Shown here: piece after piece, positions 53,379-64,000 of the stretch | Numbering within the stretch: position 1 is the first letter of the stretch | How the letters are laid out: every line of letters begins with the position of its first letter | Translations under genes and position numbers: made by a program | Notes under the pieces: generated by a model | Database searches by the model: none | Seen by the model: only the letters and a program-made list of their open reading frames with translations | Told to the model about the DNA's origin: nothing | Assembly: GCA_002049455.2 (NCBI GenBank) | Contig: KV918936.1 | Location: 93,029-157,028, forward strand | Reading direction: 5' to 3' | From: Porphyra umbilicalis | Taxonomy: Eukaryota > Rhodophyta > Bangiophyceae > Bangiales > Bangiaceae | Length of the DNA stretch: 64,000 nucleotides

Positions 53379-56300
53379 TCAGCACTCCCCCAACAGGGGG
53401 TCGCCAAGCCCGGCGCCCCGCGCAGCCGCGCCCAGGTCTTCACCAACCCCGACGGCAGCCCGGAAAGCCGTGAACGCCGGCGACGGCAGCGGCTTGGTGA
53501 GCCCATCCGCCGGCATGTCGGCGCTCGGGAGGAAGTAGAAGGCCACATCCCCGCGCGCCTGGTAGTCGCGAACCATGCGGTAGGCGACGTCGACATGCTT
53601 GGTCCGCCCCGTCGCCTCGGGGTTGTTGACCAGCGCCAGGCAGGACTGGTTGTCCTCCCTCATCGGCACGGCTCCGCCGTCGACGCCAAGAGCCGACAGC
53701 AGCTTGCGTAGCCACAGCGCCTCCTTGGTCGCCATCGCGGCGGCCACGTACTCGGCCTCGGCCGTCGAGGTGGCAATGGTCGACTGGCGCTTGCTCGCCC
53801 ACGCAATCGGCCCGCCATTGCAGGTGAAGACGAAGCCGGTTGTCGACCGACGACCGCCGATGTCGCCGGCCCAGTCGGCGTCAACAAACCCTTGCAGCGG
53901 CTCGCTGCCGCCGTAGACCAGCCCCAGGCGAGTCGTCCCGCGCAGGTAGCGCAAAACCCCCTTGGCGGCGCGCATGTGGTCCTCCTCAGGGCAGGACATG
54001 AAGCGCGACAGCACCCCCACGGCAAAGGCAATGTCTGGCCTCGTCGTGGTAGACAGGTAGAGGAGGGAGCCAACCAACTCGGCGTAAAGGTTGCCTTCCG
54101 GCAGCAGGCCCTCCCCTGTCTTGGTCAGCTTGATCCCCGACGCCATCGGTGTCTTGTTTGGCGTCGCCTTGTCCATCCCGAACGCCTCCAGCAGCGTCGC
54201 GGTGTGCCCCGGGTTGCTCAACGTCAGAGTCTTGGCCGCCTGGTTGCGCATGACCTTCATGCCGATAAAGTCCTTGACCTCCCCCATGTCGCGCACCTCA
54301 AACTTGGCAGACACGAAGCGCTTGACGGCCTCGACCCCAGCCAGCTTCTCACCCGCCACGATAAGGTCGTCGACGTACACGAGGATAAAGATGCGCCCGT
54401 GCACTGGGTGGTGCCACTCATAGAGGCACGGGTCCACCTTGGAGCGGACAGCCCCCATCTCCTTGAGCTCTTTGTCGAGCTTGATGCCCCACAGCCGCCC
54501 CGCCTGCTTTGTCCCGTAGAGCGCCAGGTTAAGCCGACACATCTCCTCCAGCCCCTCCGGTTCGACACCGTCGGGGAGTTTGATGTACATCTCCTTGTCC
54601 ATCTTGGCGTTGAGGAAGGCTGTCTTGACGTCGACACGGTGAATCTCCCAGCCCATGGCTGCCGCCACAGCAAAGAGAGCACGTGTCGTGGCCGCGTTGG
54701 GTACCGGAGCCCACGTCTCGTCAAAGTCTCGTCCGGGCACCTGGTTGAACCCTTGGGCCACGAGTCGAGCCTTGTAGCGCGTCAGCTTGCCCTCCGCGTC
54801 GTGCTTGATGTCGAACACGAATCGCGTCTTGATGACCTTGTGATTCTTGTTGTTCCCCTTGGTCTTGGACCAGGTGCCAAGGTGCTTGTGTGCCGCCACC
54901 TCCTCCTTAATGTCCTGCTTCCACAGCGGCCAGTCAGGACGAGCGCGCGTCTCCTTCTCGTTTGCAGGCGGCTTGTGCAAGTCCCAGCCCGCCTCAGCCG
55001 CGGAAGCGTTACCGCTTGCCAAGTACGCCTTGCGCTCCTTCTCCCACCATGTTACCTTGGGAGCTGGCTTGCGCTTCGAGCGACGAGGCCCCGGTGTGAC
55101 GCTGTCACTGGCCGCAGGTGCTTGAGCAGCTGCGGGTGTCGAGCCACCGACGCCGTCCTCGTCCTCCTCCTGGCTATCGCCAGCAAAGGAAGGAGGACCG
55201 ACTTCGTTGTCGCTGTCAGAGGTGTCGTCGGGGGAGTACTCGTCCTCTCGCCCACCTTCTGCGTCGAGCATGTCCATTGCCCCTTCCGTGGCGCCGTCCT
55301 TGTCGCCGTCATATTCCGCAGTCAGCCGGGGACCAGCGCTTGACCCGACTGCTGACGTCTCGACCTTCGCCGGGTTCTCCTCCATCAGCACGTCCCGACG
55401 CTCGAAGACTTGGTTTGTCTCGTCCTCGAGGATGCGGTAGGCCTTGCCACCGACAGTGTAGCCGACAAAGCGGCCGACGTCGGTCCTCGGCTCCAGCTTG
55501 CGCTGCGGCTTCTTCGGCTTGAGCGCCCACGCCCGACTCCCCCAAACGCGGAATCCCGCGACGTTCGGGCGTCGACCCGTCAGCGCCACGAGCGGCGTCA
55601 CATCGAGCCCCGCCTTGGGAGATCGGTTGAGCACATGGACGACGGAGGCCAACGCCTCGGCCCACATCTCTTCGTCCGCACCGGCGTCAAGCAGGGCAGC
55701 ACGCACGCGCTCCATCAGCGTGCGGTTCACCCGCTCCGCCTTGCCGTTCTGCTGCGACTTGTACGGCGCTGTCATCTCAGACGTGATGCCCTTATCCTCG
55801 TACCACGCCTTAAGATCGTTCGTGACGTACTCCTTTGCACCGTCGTGACGAACACGCTTCACATTCACGCCCGTCAGCGTCTCAAGCTGCTTGATGCGCG
55901 TCTTGAGCACCTCCGGCGCCATCCCCTTTGTCGTGATAGGCGTAGCCGTGATGAACCCTGTTGAGTCCTCCAGCGCCGTCATAACGTAGAGGGAGCCACC
56001 CAGCGACTCAGTGAGTGGGCCACCAATGTCGGTGTGCACCAGTTCGCACTTGGTTGTCGCTGTCGACAAGCGGGGGCTGGGCGACTGAACCATCTTGCCG
56101 TCCACACACGGCACACACACCGTGCCAATGACGCGCTTGGCATCTGCCACTGACGACGGCATGCCGTCGACCATTGTGGCCGCCCGCTTGAGGTTCTCCA
56201 ACCCCAAGTGGTTGAACCGACGATGCCACAGCTCCGCCTCCCCAGCGATGCGCGTCGATGCCGCGCACGCCGACGCCCTGACCGGCGTGACCTTGAGCAC

Positions 56301-57548
56301 GTACTGCTCCAGGTCGTTGACTTTGCCGACAACGGACGCCTTGTCGAGCACTCCGCTCGAATAGACAGCATCCCCGTCGCTGAGGATGTAACAGGCGTTA
56401 CCGACGAACACTACCGCACCACGATTGCGGTCAACCGCTCGAACCGAGAGCAGGTTGCTGGTCAGGTCCGGCACGAGCATGGCCTCCCCGAGCACCATGC
56501 GCGTCTTGGTTTTGCCCTTGCCAACGTCCATGGAGACGGGCCCGTGCCCCTTGATGGGTACCTTTTCGCCGTTGGCCAAGGTGACCTCGGCTCCGCTTCC
56601 CGCCGTCCGGACGGTGAAGCCCTTATCCCCGGCGGCCATGTGGTTGGTTGCGCCAGAGTCGAGCACCCAAGTTGATAACCCCCGTGTGCTCCCGGGAGCC
56701 TTGCTGCTCCCAGCATTGCCAGTAGAAGCAGTGTAGGCCAGAGCGGCACCCGCGTGGGGCCCGCCGCCGTGGCCGCCTTCACGACCACCACCGCCGGGCT
56801 TGCCCTTGCCCTTGGCCTCGTCCGCCTTCTTCTTGTAGCAGTCTCGCTGCATGTGCCCCTTCTTGTTGCAGTAGAAGCACACGACCGACTTCTTGTCAAA
56901 CGGCTTCTTAGGCGCCGCTGCCGCAAAGGCTTGTGACTTGACACTGCCAAAAGGCTTGGCAGCGCCGACAGAAATGCTCCGCTGCTCGACTTGAAGCAGC
57001 TTAGCCGTCACGTCCGACATGACGAGCTGAGTGTCCTTGTTCTCCAACACCGTCCGTACTCTGCCAGGAGCCCTGCGAGGACACGCAGCGCAAGCGTGTT
57101 CTCGTCCACCGGGTTTCCGAGCATGGCGAGCTCGTCCCGGAGCATCTTGGCGCGCGACGCAAACTTGATGATGTTCTCGTCGCCGCCCTTCTTCAGGCTG
57201 CTCAGCTCGTCCATGAGCCGCAGCAGCTGCGCGTTGTCTCGCGCCTCGAACATGACCTTGAGCGCGTCCCACGCCTCTCTGGCCGTGTCCACCGACGTGA
57301 CCGTGTTGAGATGCACGGGCTTGACCGACATCTGGATGGTCGCCAGCGCCGCCTCGTTCATGGCGTCCCACGCGTCGACCACCGGGTCGGACTTCTTGTC
57401 GTCGGACGAAGATGCCGGTCGGTCCGTCACGACCGCCGCCCAGAGCTTCTCCTTCTTGAGTTGCGCACGCTGGTACGCTGCCCACACCTTGTAGTCGTCG
57501 TCCAGCTGCGCAAACCGCGGGCCGCCATAGCGGCCGTGGTCTGCCATG
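53379..57548 (-). pseudogene. gag-pol: Gag-pol polyprotein of copia-3 (one frameshift)
   Basis: Start ATG 57,548 (MADHGRYGG). The frame changes near 57,065, apparently by a small deletion in gag just before TVLEN, and then stays open to TGA at 53,379. Domains: CCHC CFYCNKKGHMQRDC (56,838-56,879); protease VLDSGATNHMAAG near 56,640; pre-integrase HRRFNHLG and CVPC; integrase VHTDIGG, RHDGAKEY, NGKAERVNR; RT KARLVAQGFNQVPGRDFDET and YVDD (54,366-54,377); RNase H VDADWAGD, AEAEYVA and DNQSCLALV; ending LPSADMPADGLTKPLP. All catalytic motifs I can see are intact, so only the gag frameshift clearly disables it. Confidence 0.95.
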
Positions 57549-57690
57549 TTGACGCCCTCGGCGCCGCACAGCGCCGCACTAACGACGTAGGGACCAGAAC
57601 ACGCCCGCCCGACGCCGGAACACACCTCGACCCCACCAACGTCGTCTCGCCAGCGACCGCAGGGAAGACGACGGTTACCACCAGCGACAG

Positions 57691-57702
57691 CTGGGCCCAT
57701 AA
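57691..57702 (-). other. Primer-binding site of copia-3 (initiator tRNA-Met half-molecule type)
   Basis: CTGGGCCCATAA on the plus strand equals the initiator tRNA-Met anticodon arm; it sits two bases from the 5' LTR at 57,705. Confidence 0.88.
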
Positions 57703-57704
57703 TC

Positions 57705-58104
57705 TGTGAAGTGAGCGGTAGTTGGGTGGATGCGTTGCTTCACTCGAGAGCGGTCTGAGGCGCGAGGCCAGCAGGCTCTTAACCCCTCCGTGTGCCTCTC
57801 TCGCCACGTCCTGCCGGGGCACCCCCCCGCCAGCGCAGTGCTCCCTCCCTTGGAGGGTACATGCTCTCACCACCCCACAAATCGCGACGCCCCTCGAGGA
57901 GCCCACGAGAATCCCCCCGAGCTCAGCTCCAAAGTGAGCTGCCCGCGAGATACAAGTACAAGTAATTACATCACACACATACAGCAATGCATGTCAATCG
58001 CACAGCCAAACAAGCCGATGACCGCATAAGTAAGTCCTGGAATTAGCCAGGCAGTCCGCGGTAACTCCGACTTACCTGCGCGGGCTTGGGAGGCTGCCTC
58101 AACA
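57705..58104 (-). repeat. 5' LTR of copia-3
   Basis: 400 bp, beginning TGTGAAGTGAGCGG and ending GCTGCCTCAACA on the plus strand; pairs with 52,199-52,598. Confidence 0.95.
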
Positions 58105-58109
58105 TGCCT
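58105..58109. repeat. Target-site duplication of copia-3, right copy
   Basis: TGCCT, identical to 52,194-52,198. Confidence 0.9.
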
Positions 58110-58297
58110 CGCGGCATGGTGTCCCCGAGAACTTTCTCGCTGCCTCGTGGCATTGTGACGGTGTCGATACGGTCGCTTGGCGCGCGGGGCGTACGCCATC
58201 GACTTGTGGGCGTGGTGCCGGGGGCATCACGGTTGAGATCTCCGACGTTGGCGCGCAGGGCGTAAGCCAAGTCGGAACACTTTGTTCAGGTCCCAGT

Positions 58298-59995
58298 ATG
58301 TCAACTGGTGGTACCGGCGGCACTGGGCGAGCCAGCGACGGCAAGTTGCCATCTGGCTACCGGCCGCCGGGCGGGGGACAAGGCACTCCTGCCGCCTCCG
58401 ACGCCCCAACGGACGGTGCCCCAACTCCTCCCATCCCTGCGGATCAAGCCGCCTCTGGGCAGATGCAGGTGGTGGAGAGCCTGAAGGCGGCCGTTGAAGC
58501 ACTTCAGCGACGCCTTACGGCCCAAGAACAGACTAACGAGTCTCTGGCGCGAGCCAATGACAAGTTGGTCGACGACGTCGAGGTCCTGCGCAAGGTTGAC
58601 TCCCATGAGGAGGAACGCCGTGTGGCTAAGTCTCGCCGCCAGTAGGGCGACAAGACCAAGGACGTCAAGAAGACGAGCAAGGTGATTAAGGACAAGTCCG
58701 TCCGCAAGGACGCTCCGGCTAACGCCGCGCTTTCCTCATCTTCCGACGATTCCGCTTCTGGGTCAAGCCCGACGTCGTCAGACGACGACAACCCCGACGC
58801 GACGGACACGTCCTCTTCGGACGATGGCCACGGGCCCCCACACCCGCCGTCGCCCCCAAGTGGGTCCTCGCCGAGCGACAGCTCGAGCGAGTCGGACGCG
58901 GCCGCGCGCAAGCCCCCCGCGCCCCCCACCAAACGGAAGGAGCGACTTGAAAAAGCCGATAGAATCAAGGTGATCCGCCCGGCTAATAGCCGCTTCAAGA
59001 CACTCCTGGACTACAGGACGTACTTCCTGATCCGCCGTCAACTGACGTATACGACGAAAGAGGCACAGCGGTCGCACCGTCTCAACAAACGTTCGGACGG
59101 GGCGTTCCATGGGCAACAGCCATTCACGGGAGCCCTGCGCTTGGGCATCTTCACGTTCTTGACGACCTTTCGCCGCGCGTGCGACGCGGCTGGGCTGACG
59201 CACGGTCAAGCCCTTCCGCCTGTGGTCTTTCGACTAGCCGGCAACGCCAAGATGGCCTTCTCCGGCGCGCTTAACAGCCTTCTCGGACGTAAGCGTTACG
59301 CCATCCGTACCTACGGAGATGCCGTCAACTGGCTTCATTCACAGTATGCGACACACGCAACTATGGCCACCGCATATCAAGACATCATTACGATGAAGCA
59401 ACAAGACAACGAGGCGCCCACGGCCTTTGGTCATCGCGTGGAAACGCAATGCGACCTCCTGAACGGTTGGTTCGACATCCAAGACGTTAAGGACGTCTTC
59501 ATCACTGGTCTTTCGGACCTTGTGCAAGCGCACGTACGGGTACTGAACGACCAGTTCCCCGACCGAACCCTGTCTGAGACGGTCGCCACCGCCCAGATGT
59601 ATTGGGACGGTACGAACAAGTTGCGTATGCAACTCAAGATGACCCGCCCAACGGCGATCAAAGTCGCTAACGCGACACAAGACCAGCGGACGACGACGGA
59701 ACGACCGTTCACACCGGTTCGCACCCCGCCGCCCCCTCGGGCCGCCGTCCCTCAAGCCAATCGGGCTGACATCTGTTACAACTGTAACAAGCCGGGGCAC
59801 TTCGCCGCACAGTGTGCCGAGCCTTATCGCCCTCGCGAGCGTCGGCAACCGCCTATCGGCGTTCATGCCTTTGCCGACGGTAACGTCGAGGAAGACGAGG
59901 TCGAGCATCCGGCCGACGCCGTGGACGACTCGAAAAACGTCGAGGCCGGGTGCCCAACTTGGGGTTGCCCGGCGGAACGCGAAAGCGTACGGTGA
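58298..59995 (+). pseudogene. gag: Gag of gypsy-2 (one in-frame stop)
   Basis: Starts ATG 58,298 with a Gly/Pro-rich head, then a coiled-coil-like stretch (AAVEALQRRLTAQEQTNESL). TAG at 58,643-58,645 interrupts the frame, which resumes without shift to TGA at 59,993-59,995. After a Ser/Asp-rich linker comes the capsid-type region (FLTTFRRACDAAGLTHGQAL to FITGLSDLVQAHVRVL). The zinc knuckle CYNCNKPGHFAAQC lies near 59,776-59,817. An acidic tail overlaps the pol frame, which is open from 59,884. Confidence 0.88.
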
Positions 59996-62900
59996 CAAGA
60001 CTCCTACGTCGTGCCCTTCGGCACTATGAGATCACAGCCACGTTAGGCCCATGCCTGCGCGTAATGCGAAGTTGCCGCCCTGTCTTAGACACGGGCGCCG
60101 GGGTGAACATAGTGCGAACTAGTGTTCTTCCTTCGAACTGGATGGCTTACGCCGAAGAGTTGACTACGCTTCCGCGCATCCGAGATGCAAACAACAATCG
60201 TCTTGTGACGAAGTGTGCCATACATCTATATGTAGACACCGGAGGTGTGCGTCTATTTGACAGATTCCTCGTTGCCGACAACTTGTCAGTCCCGTGCATT
60301 CTTACCACCGAGTTCATTGAACAAAACATCGAGGGCATACTGCCGCGCTTGCGCAAGATCGTCTGGCAAGAGCACGTGCGATGCACGGAAGAGCAACCTC
60401 GGCCAACGCCGATCTTAGCTTGTCTTAACGACAGCGCGTGGGACCGCCACTGGCAAGATACACCCGCTCGGGTTCGAGCCTGCAAACAGGTGCGTGTCAA
60501 CGGACACAAGGAGGAGTGGATCATGGCCACGTGCGACACGCCTGGTATGGTTACCATCACACCGAACATTCGGTTGTGCCGACACAAGTCCATGGCAGTC
60601 GCCCGCGGCATCGCCATCGTCAAACCGGACGAACCATTCCTTGTCAAGTTATGCAACTTTGGCAAGGACCAAGTCATTGTTCGCAAGAACTCTACCTCGG
60701 GGTTTGCAGAACCCTGCCGAGGGCCGATGCTTTCCGCCGTCTTGGATGACAACACCCCAAAGGGTGGAACCGATAACGCATCGGACGACGCGAGTCGTGA
60801 CCCACTCGAGGATCTCGACCTCAGTGAGGCACCCGAGTACCTGCACAAGCAGATTCGAGACATGCTGAAGACGCATTCGTCTATGTGGGATGGAACCCTT
60901 GGCGTCATCCGTGCTACAGAGCACGCCATCGTCACTCCTCCCGACGCTCTGCCCATACGGGCCCAATCCTACCGAACCGGGCCGTTCAAACGGCAGATCA
61001 TCGCTGATCAGATCAACCAGATGTTGAAGCTCAACGTCTTTGCCCCTAGCCATAGTGCTTGGGCAAGCCCCGTGGTAATTGTACCAAAGAAGAACGGCAA
61101 AGTTCGATTCTGTGTCGAGTATCGTCGGTTAAACAACATCACCAAGAAGGATGCTTATCCCTTGCCTCGGATGGAGGACTGCCTCGACTCCTTGGGAGAT
61201 GCCCAGGTGTTCAAGTCTCTCGACTGCACCGCGGGGTACTGGCAAGTACCCCTACGAAAGGAAGACCAAGAGAAGACAGCGTTCACAACGCATTGTGGTA
61301 TATACCACTGGTTATCCATGCCGTTCGGCTTGACAAACGCGCCCGCTACCTTTCAGCGCAGGTTGGATATTATCCTCTCGGGTTTGAAGTGGCAGATATG
61401 CCTCGTCTACTGAGACGATGTCATCATCTTCTCCGCAAACGCGGAACAACACGTCAAAGACGTTGACACGGTTCTTCACCGTCTCCGCGAAGCCGGGGTC
61501 ACCCTCAACTTGGAAAAGTGCACGTGGTTCTCCGATGAGGTCGAGTACCCAGGACACATTGTCCGCCCCGGGCAACTGCACGTGCACAACAAGAACGTGG
61601 ATGCTCTGAAGCATGCCAAGTTCCCAACCACAAAGACCCAGCTGAAAAGCTTCTTGGGCATGTGCAACGTCTATCGACGGTTTGTCAAAGACTTTGCCAA
61701 ACGAGCAAAGCCCCGGAACGCCCTGACTAGGGCCGAGATCCCACCGGATTTACCACCACCGACGGTCGTGGCTATCGCCGCCTTCGAGGTTCTTCGCAAC
61801 GCACTGTTGTGCCCACCGGTACTTGCCTTGCCGAAGGCCCATCGGAAACTCGTCGTTGACGTGGACGCATGCGCCGACCAAGTTGGTTGTACCCTCCTCC
61901 AAGAGAAGCCGGGCGAACTGCTTCACCCTGTCGGGTATTGGAGCCGAGGACTCACTGCTGCAGAGCAAAACTACTCCACCACGGAGCGAGAATGCCTCGG
62001 CGTCGTGTGGGCTGTCCTCAAGTTGAGGCACTTCTTCGACGGACAACGGTTCCTCATCCGAACGGATCACCAAGCACTTAGCTGGATCTACAGCACGACC
62101 GACTCAAGCGGACGCTTGATGCGATGGCGACTTCGCCTTTCCGAATACACATTCGATATGGTTTATAAACCAGGTGCATCGCACCACTTGCCCGACTTCC
62201 TGTCGCGCGCCTCTACGGTGGCTCCGCCAGAAGATATCCATGATGATATACCTTGTCTGGCATTGGCCGAGACGGCCAACGGCTTAAGAACGGGGAGGTA
62301 CACGGGTAGCGACACACCGGAACCGGTGGAGTTCGACGATGTTGTCGAAGCACAACAAACAGACGACATTTGCGTCGAGATGTCTACTCGCGTGGAGCGC
62401 GGAACGGCCAAGGCCTTCTTCCGCGATGAACACCACGCTCTGTACCGCCGTGCGCCTTACGGCAATCAACTGGTTATTCCAAAGTCGCTACGCGAACGCG
62501 TGTTGACCCTCGAGCACCACGCAACCGTGGCCGCCCATCCTGGTATGAACCGGATGTACTACACAATGCGTAAGGCATACTACTGGCCTTCAATGGTGAC
62601 GGATATTCATTCGACCATCACCAAATGCACAACGTGTGCGCAAAACCGCCTCGCCTTGCGGCGACACACCACGCTCTTGACCCTGTTCCAGGCTACCGAG
62701 CCTCTCATGGAGCTATCCGTTGACATCTTTGGGCCCATCCCGGCCTCCAAGAAGGGCAACCGCGTCATCTTGGTTATCACCGACCGCTTCGCCAAGCTCA
62801 CCAAGTGCGTCGCCTTGCGGCGAATCACGGCTATGTCAGAGGCGTCAGCCATCATCGACGCGTGGGTGTCAGCCTACGGGCCACCGGACCGGATCCTATC

Positions 62901-63984
62901 AGACAAAGGGCCCCAGTTCACGTCGAACTTCTTCATCGCTGTGATGAAAATGCTTGGCATTGAAACGGTTCGCACCACGGCGTATCTTCCCCAAACCAAT
63001 GGGCAAGTTAAACGGTACAACCGTACCATGGCTACGCAGCTGCGACACTACGTCGCCGACGACCCATCACGATGGGATGAGCTACTCCCGGTAATCGCCA
63101 TGGCGTATAATAGCCAACCACATCGGTCGACGCGCATCGCCCCATTTGAGCTCGTTATCCCAAGGCGGATCCCCAACCTCACGGTTCGCAACTTGCCCCC
63201 GGGCACTCCGCTTACCAATAAGGGAACGCTCAAGGATGGGTCACCTCTAGCTCGCAAGCGCCAGTTCATGGCCCGCCTGCGCAAGCAGATCCCCATCGTG
63301 GTCGAGGCCTTGCGTAAGACGCAACAACGTTACAAACGTAACTTCGACCATCGGGTCGCAACCCGCAATGCGGACGTCAAGATCGGCGACTTCGTATACA
63401 CGACCAACCAGGATCGGCAAAACAAGCTGCAAAGCAAAGCCATTGGCCCCTTCGTGGTCATTGACGCAGACGCGGACGCCTCAACGTTTGTCATTGACAT
63501 TGACGGCGAGGAGAAACGCGTCAGCAGTGACCATGTCACCCCAGCTCCTCGTCCAACGACGACGGACACGGTTCCACACCCCTTTCTAGATGGACTAGAC
63601 CAACGCGAGTCAACCCCGGCAACTGCTGATGAGTATGTGATCGACAAACTCCTAGGCTTACGCCAGACGGGTGACAGCTATAGCGCTAAGGTGCGCTGGT
63701 TCGACTACGGGTCGAAAGACGACACCTGGGAACCCCTGGAGAACCTCCTCGCAACCTGGTGGTGCGTTTCCTTCGACAGAAGAAGAAGCACGTACCGGGG
63801 TACGAGTGGCAAACGCCAACGCGACGAAGTCGCCGACAGGCCGGGCTCACAACCGTGGCCAACATCGTCATGGACTCCACGTGGATACCCACTATCCAAC
63901 ATGTCCATGTTACCGGTGACGGAGTTATCCATGCCGATGTCTCTTGGACAGAGTCAAGTACCGACGTTGCAATTAAGGAAGTAA
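59884..63984 (+). pseudogene. pol: Pol of gypsy-2: protease, RT, RNase H, integrase, chromodomain
   Basis: Open from 59,884 in the -1 frame relative to gag, overlapping it by 112 bp. Protease VLDTGAGVNIV (Asp-Thr-Gly 60,088-60,096). RT WASPVVIVPKKNGKVRFCVE, FGLTNAPATFQRRLD, then TAC TGA GAC GAT at 61,408-61,419: a stop inside the YxDD catalytic motif. The same frame continues with the RT thumb, RNase H (VVDVDACADQVGC; IRTDHQALSW; DFLSRAS) and integrase: AAHPGMNRMYYTMRKAYYWP, CTTC, ELSVDIFGP, SDKGPQF. At 63,010-63,012 Lys stands where the catalytic Glu belongs (NGQVKRYNR), 35 residues after the second Asp. A chromodomain-like end (KVRWFDYGSKDDTWEPLENL) closes the protein at TAA 63,982. Confidence 0.93.
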
Positions 63985-64000
63985 TTCCTGTGGCGTGGCT

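Larger units (their letters stand above)
52199..58104 (-). mobile_element. copia-3: complete, recent Ty1/copia retrotransposon
   Basis: 5,906 bp bounded by 400-bp LTRs beginning TG and ending CA, with perfect 5-bp duplications TGCCT on both sides. Primer site, purine tract and a nearly open gag-pol are all present. The LTRs differ at six positions by eye, so it is much younger than copia-1, a member of the same family. It interrupts gypsy-2 between that element's primer site and gag, so gypsy-2 is older than this insertion. Confidence 0.97.
51838..64000 (+). mobile_element. gypsy-2: chromodomain Ty3/gypsy element interrupted by copia-3, runs off right edge
   Basis: A probable 5' LTR ends ...AATACCACA at 52,156 and is followed by a tRNA-type primer site at 52,159-52,176. 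Copia-3 then interrupts the leader (52,199-58,104). Gag begins at 58,298 and pol ends at 63,984. The C-terminal chromodomain-like segment places it with chromoviruses. The 3' LTR is not evident before the window ends. Minus the nested insert, about 6.2 kb of gypsy-2 is present. Confidence 0.85.

Overview
The window is eukaryotic nuclear DNA and consists mostly of decayed mobile elements. It is GC-rich, with long G/C-biased low-complexity tracts. It holds Ty1/copia and Ty3/gypsy LTR retrotransposons with eukaryotic primer-binding sites, and GT...AG introns with pyrimidine-rich 3' ends. No bacterial operon, rRNA or CRISPR is visible. A GC-rich alga (for example a bangiophyte red alga) would fit, but the sequence does not prove the lineage.

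Layout, left to right. 0.36-2.6 kb: decayed gypsy gag, primer site and LTR edge, minus strand (gypsy-1). 2.69-8.43 kb: complete but mutated copia element, plus strand (copia-1). 8.43-10.2 kb: broken minus-strand gene of unknown function, cut off by copia-1. 10.7-11.7 kb: two-exon RecQ-like helicase fragment. 12.0-13.4 kb: internally deleted gypsy pol. 14.95-19.1 kb: (GGC)-rich array split by a 1.37-kb element with 31-bp terminal inverted repeats. 20.2-22.3 kb: broken unknown gene, minus strand. 24.8-29.9 kb: minus-strand cluster of probable host-type exons, including an open 413-residue protein with two C2H2-like fingers; a probable intron carries a fold-back MITE. 30.0-30.7 kb: ~148-bp repeats. 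31.8-36.9 kb: copia-2, minus strand. 37.4-39.3 kb: ULP1-like (C48) cysteine protease gene with two of its three catalytic residues replaced. 39.8-42.6 kb: degenerate repeats. 42.6-44.6 kb: intron-bearing, partly frameshifted gene with an acidic C-terminus. 44.9-49.2 kb: gypsy-3, minus strand, lacking its integrase core. 51.8 kb to the right edge: a chromodomain gypsy element (gypsy-2, plus strand). Copia-3 (52,199-58,104, minus strand) is inserted in its leader, with 400-bp LTRs and a 5-bp target duplication.

Nearly every coding region carries stops, frameshifts or catalytic substitutions, so no element here looks autonomous. Copia-3 is closest: one frameshift and LTRs that differ at 6 of 400 positions by eye. 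The best leads are the shared initiator-tRNA anticodon-arm primer site of all three copia elements, the nested insertion, the catalytically dead ULP1-like gene, the RecQ-like fragment, and the TIR element inside the GGC array.
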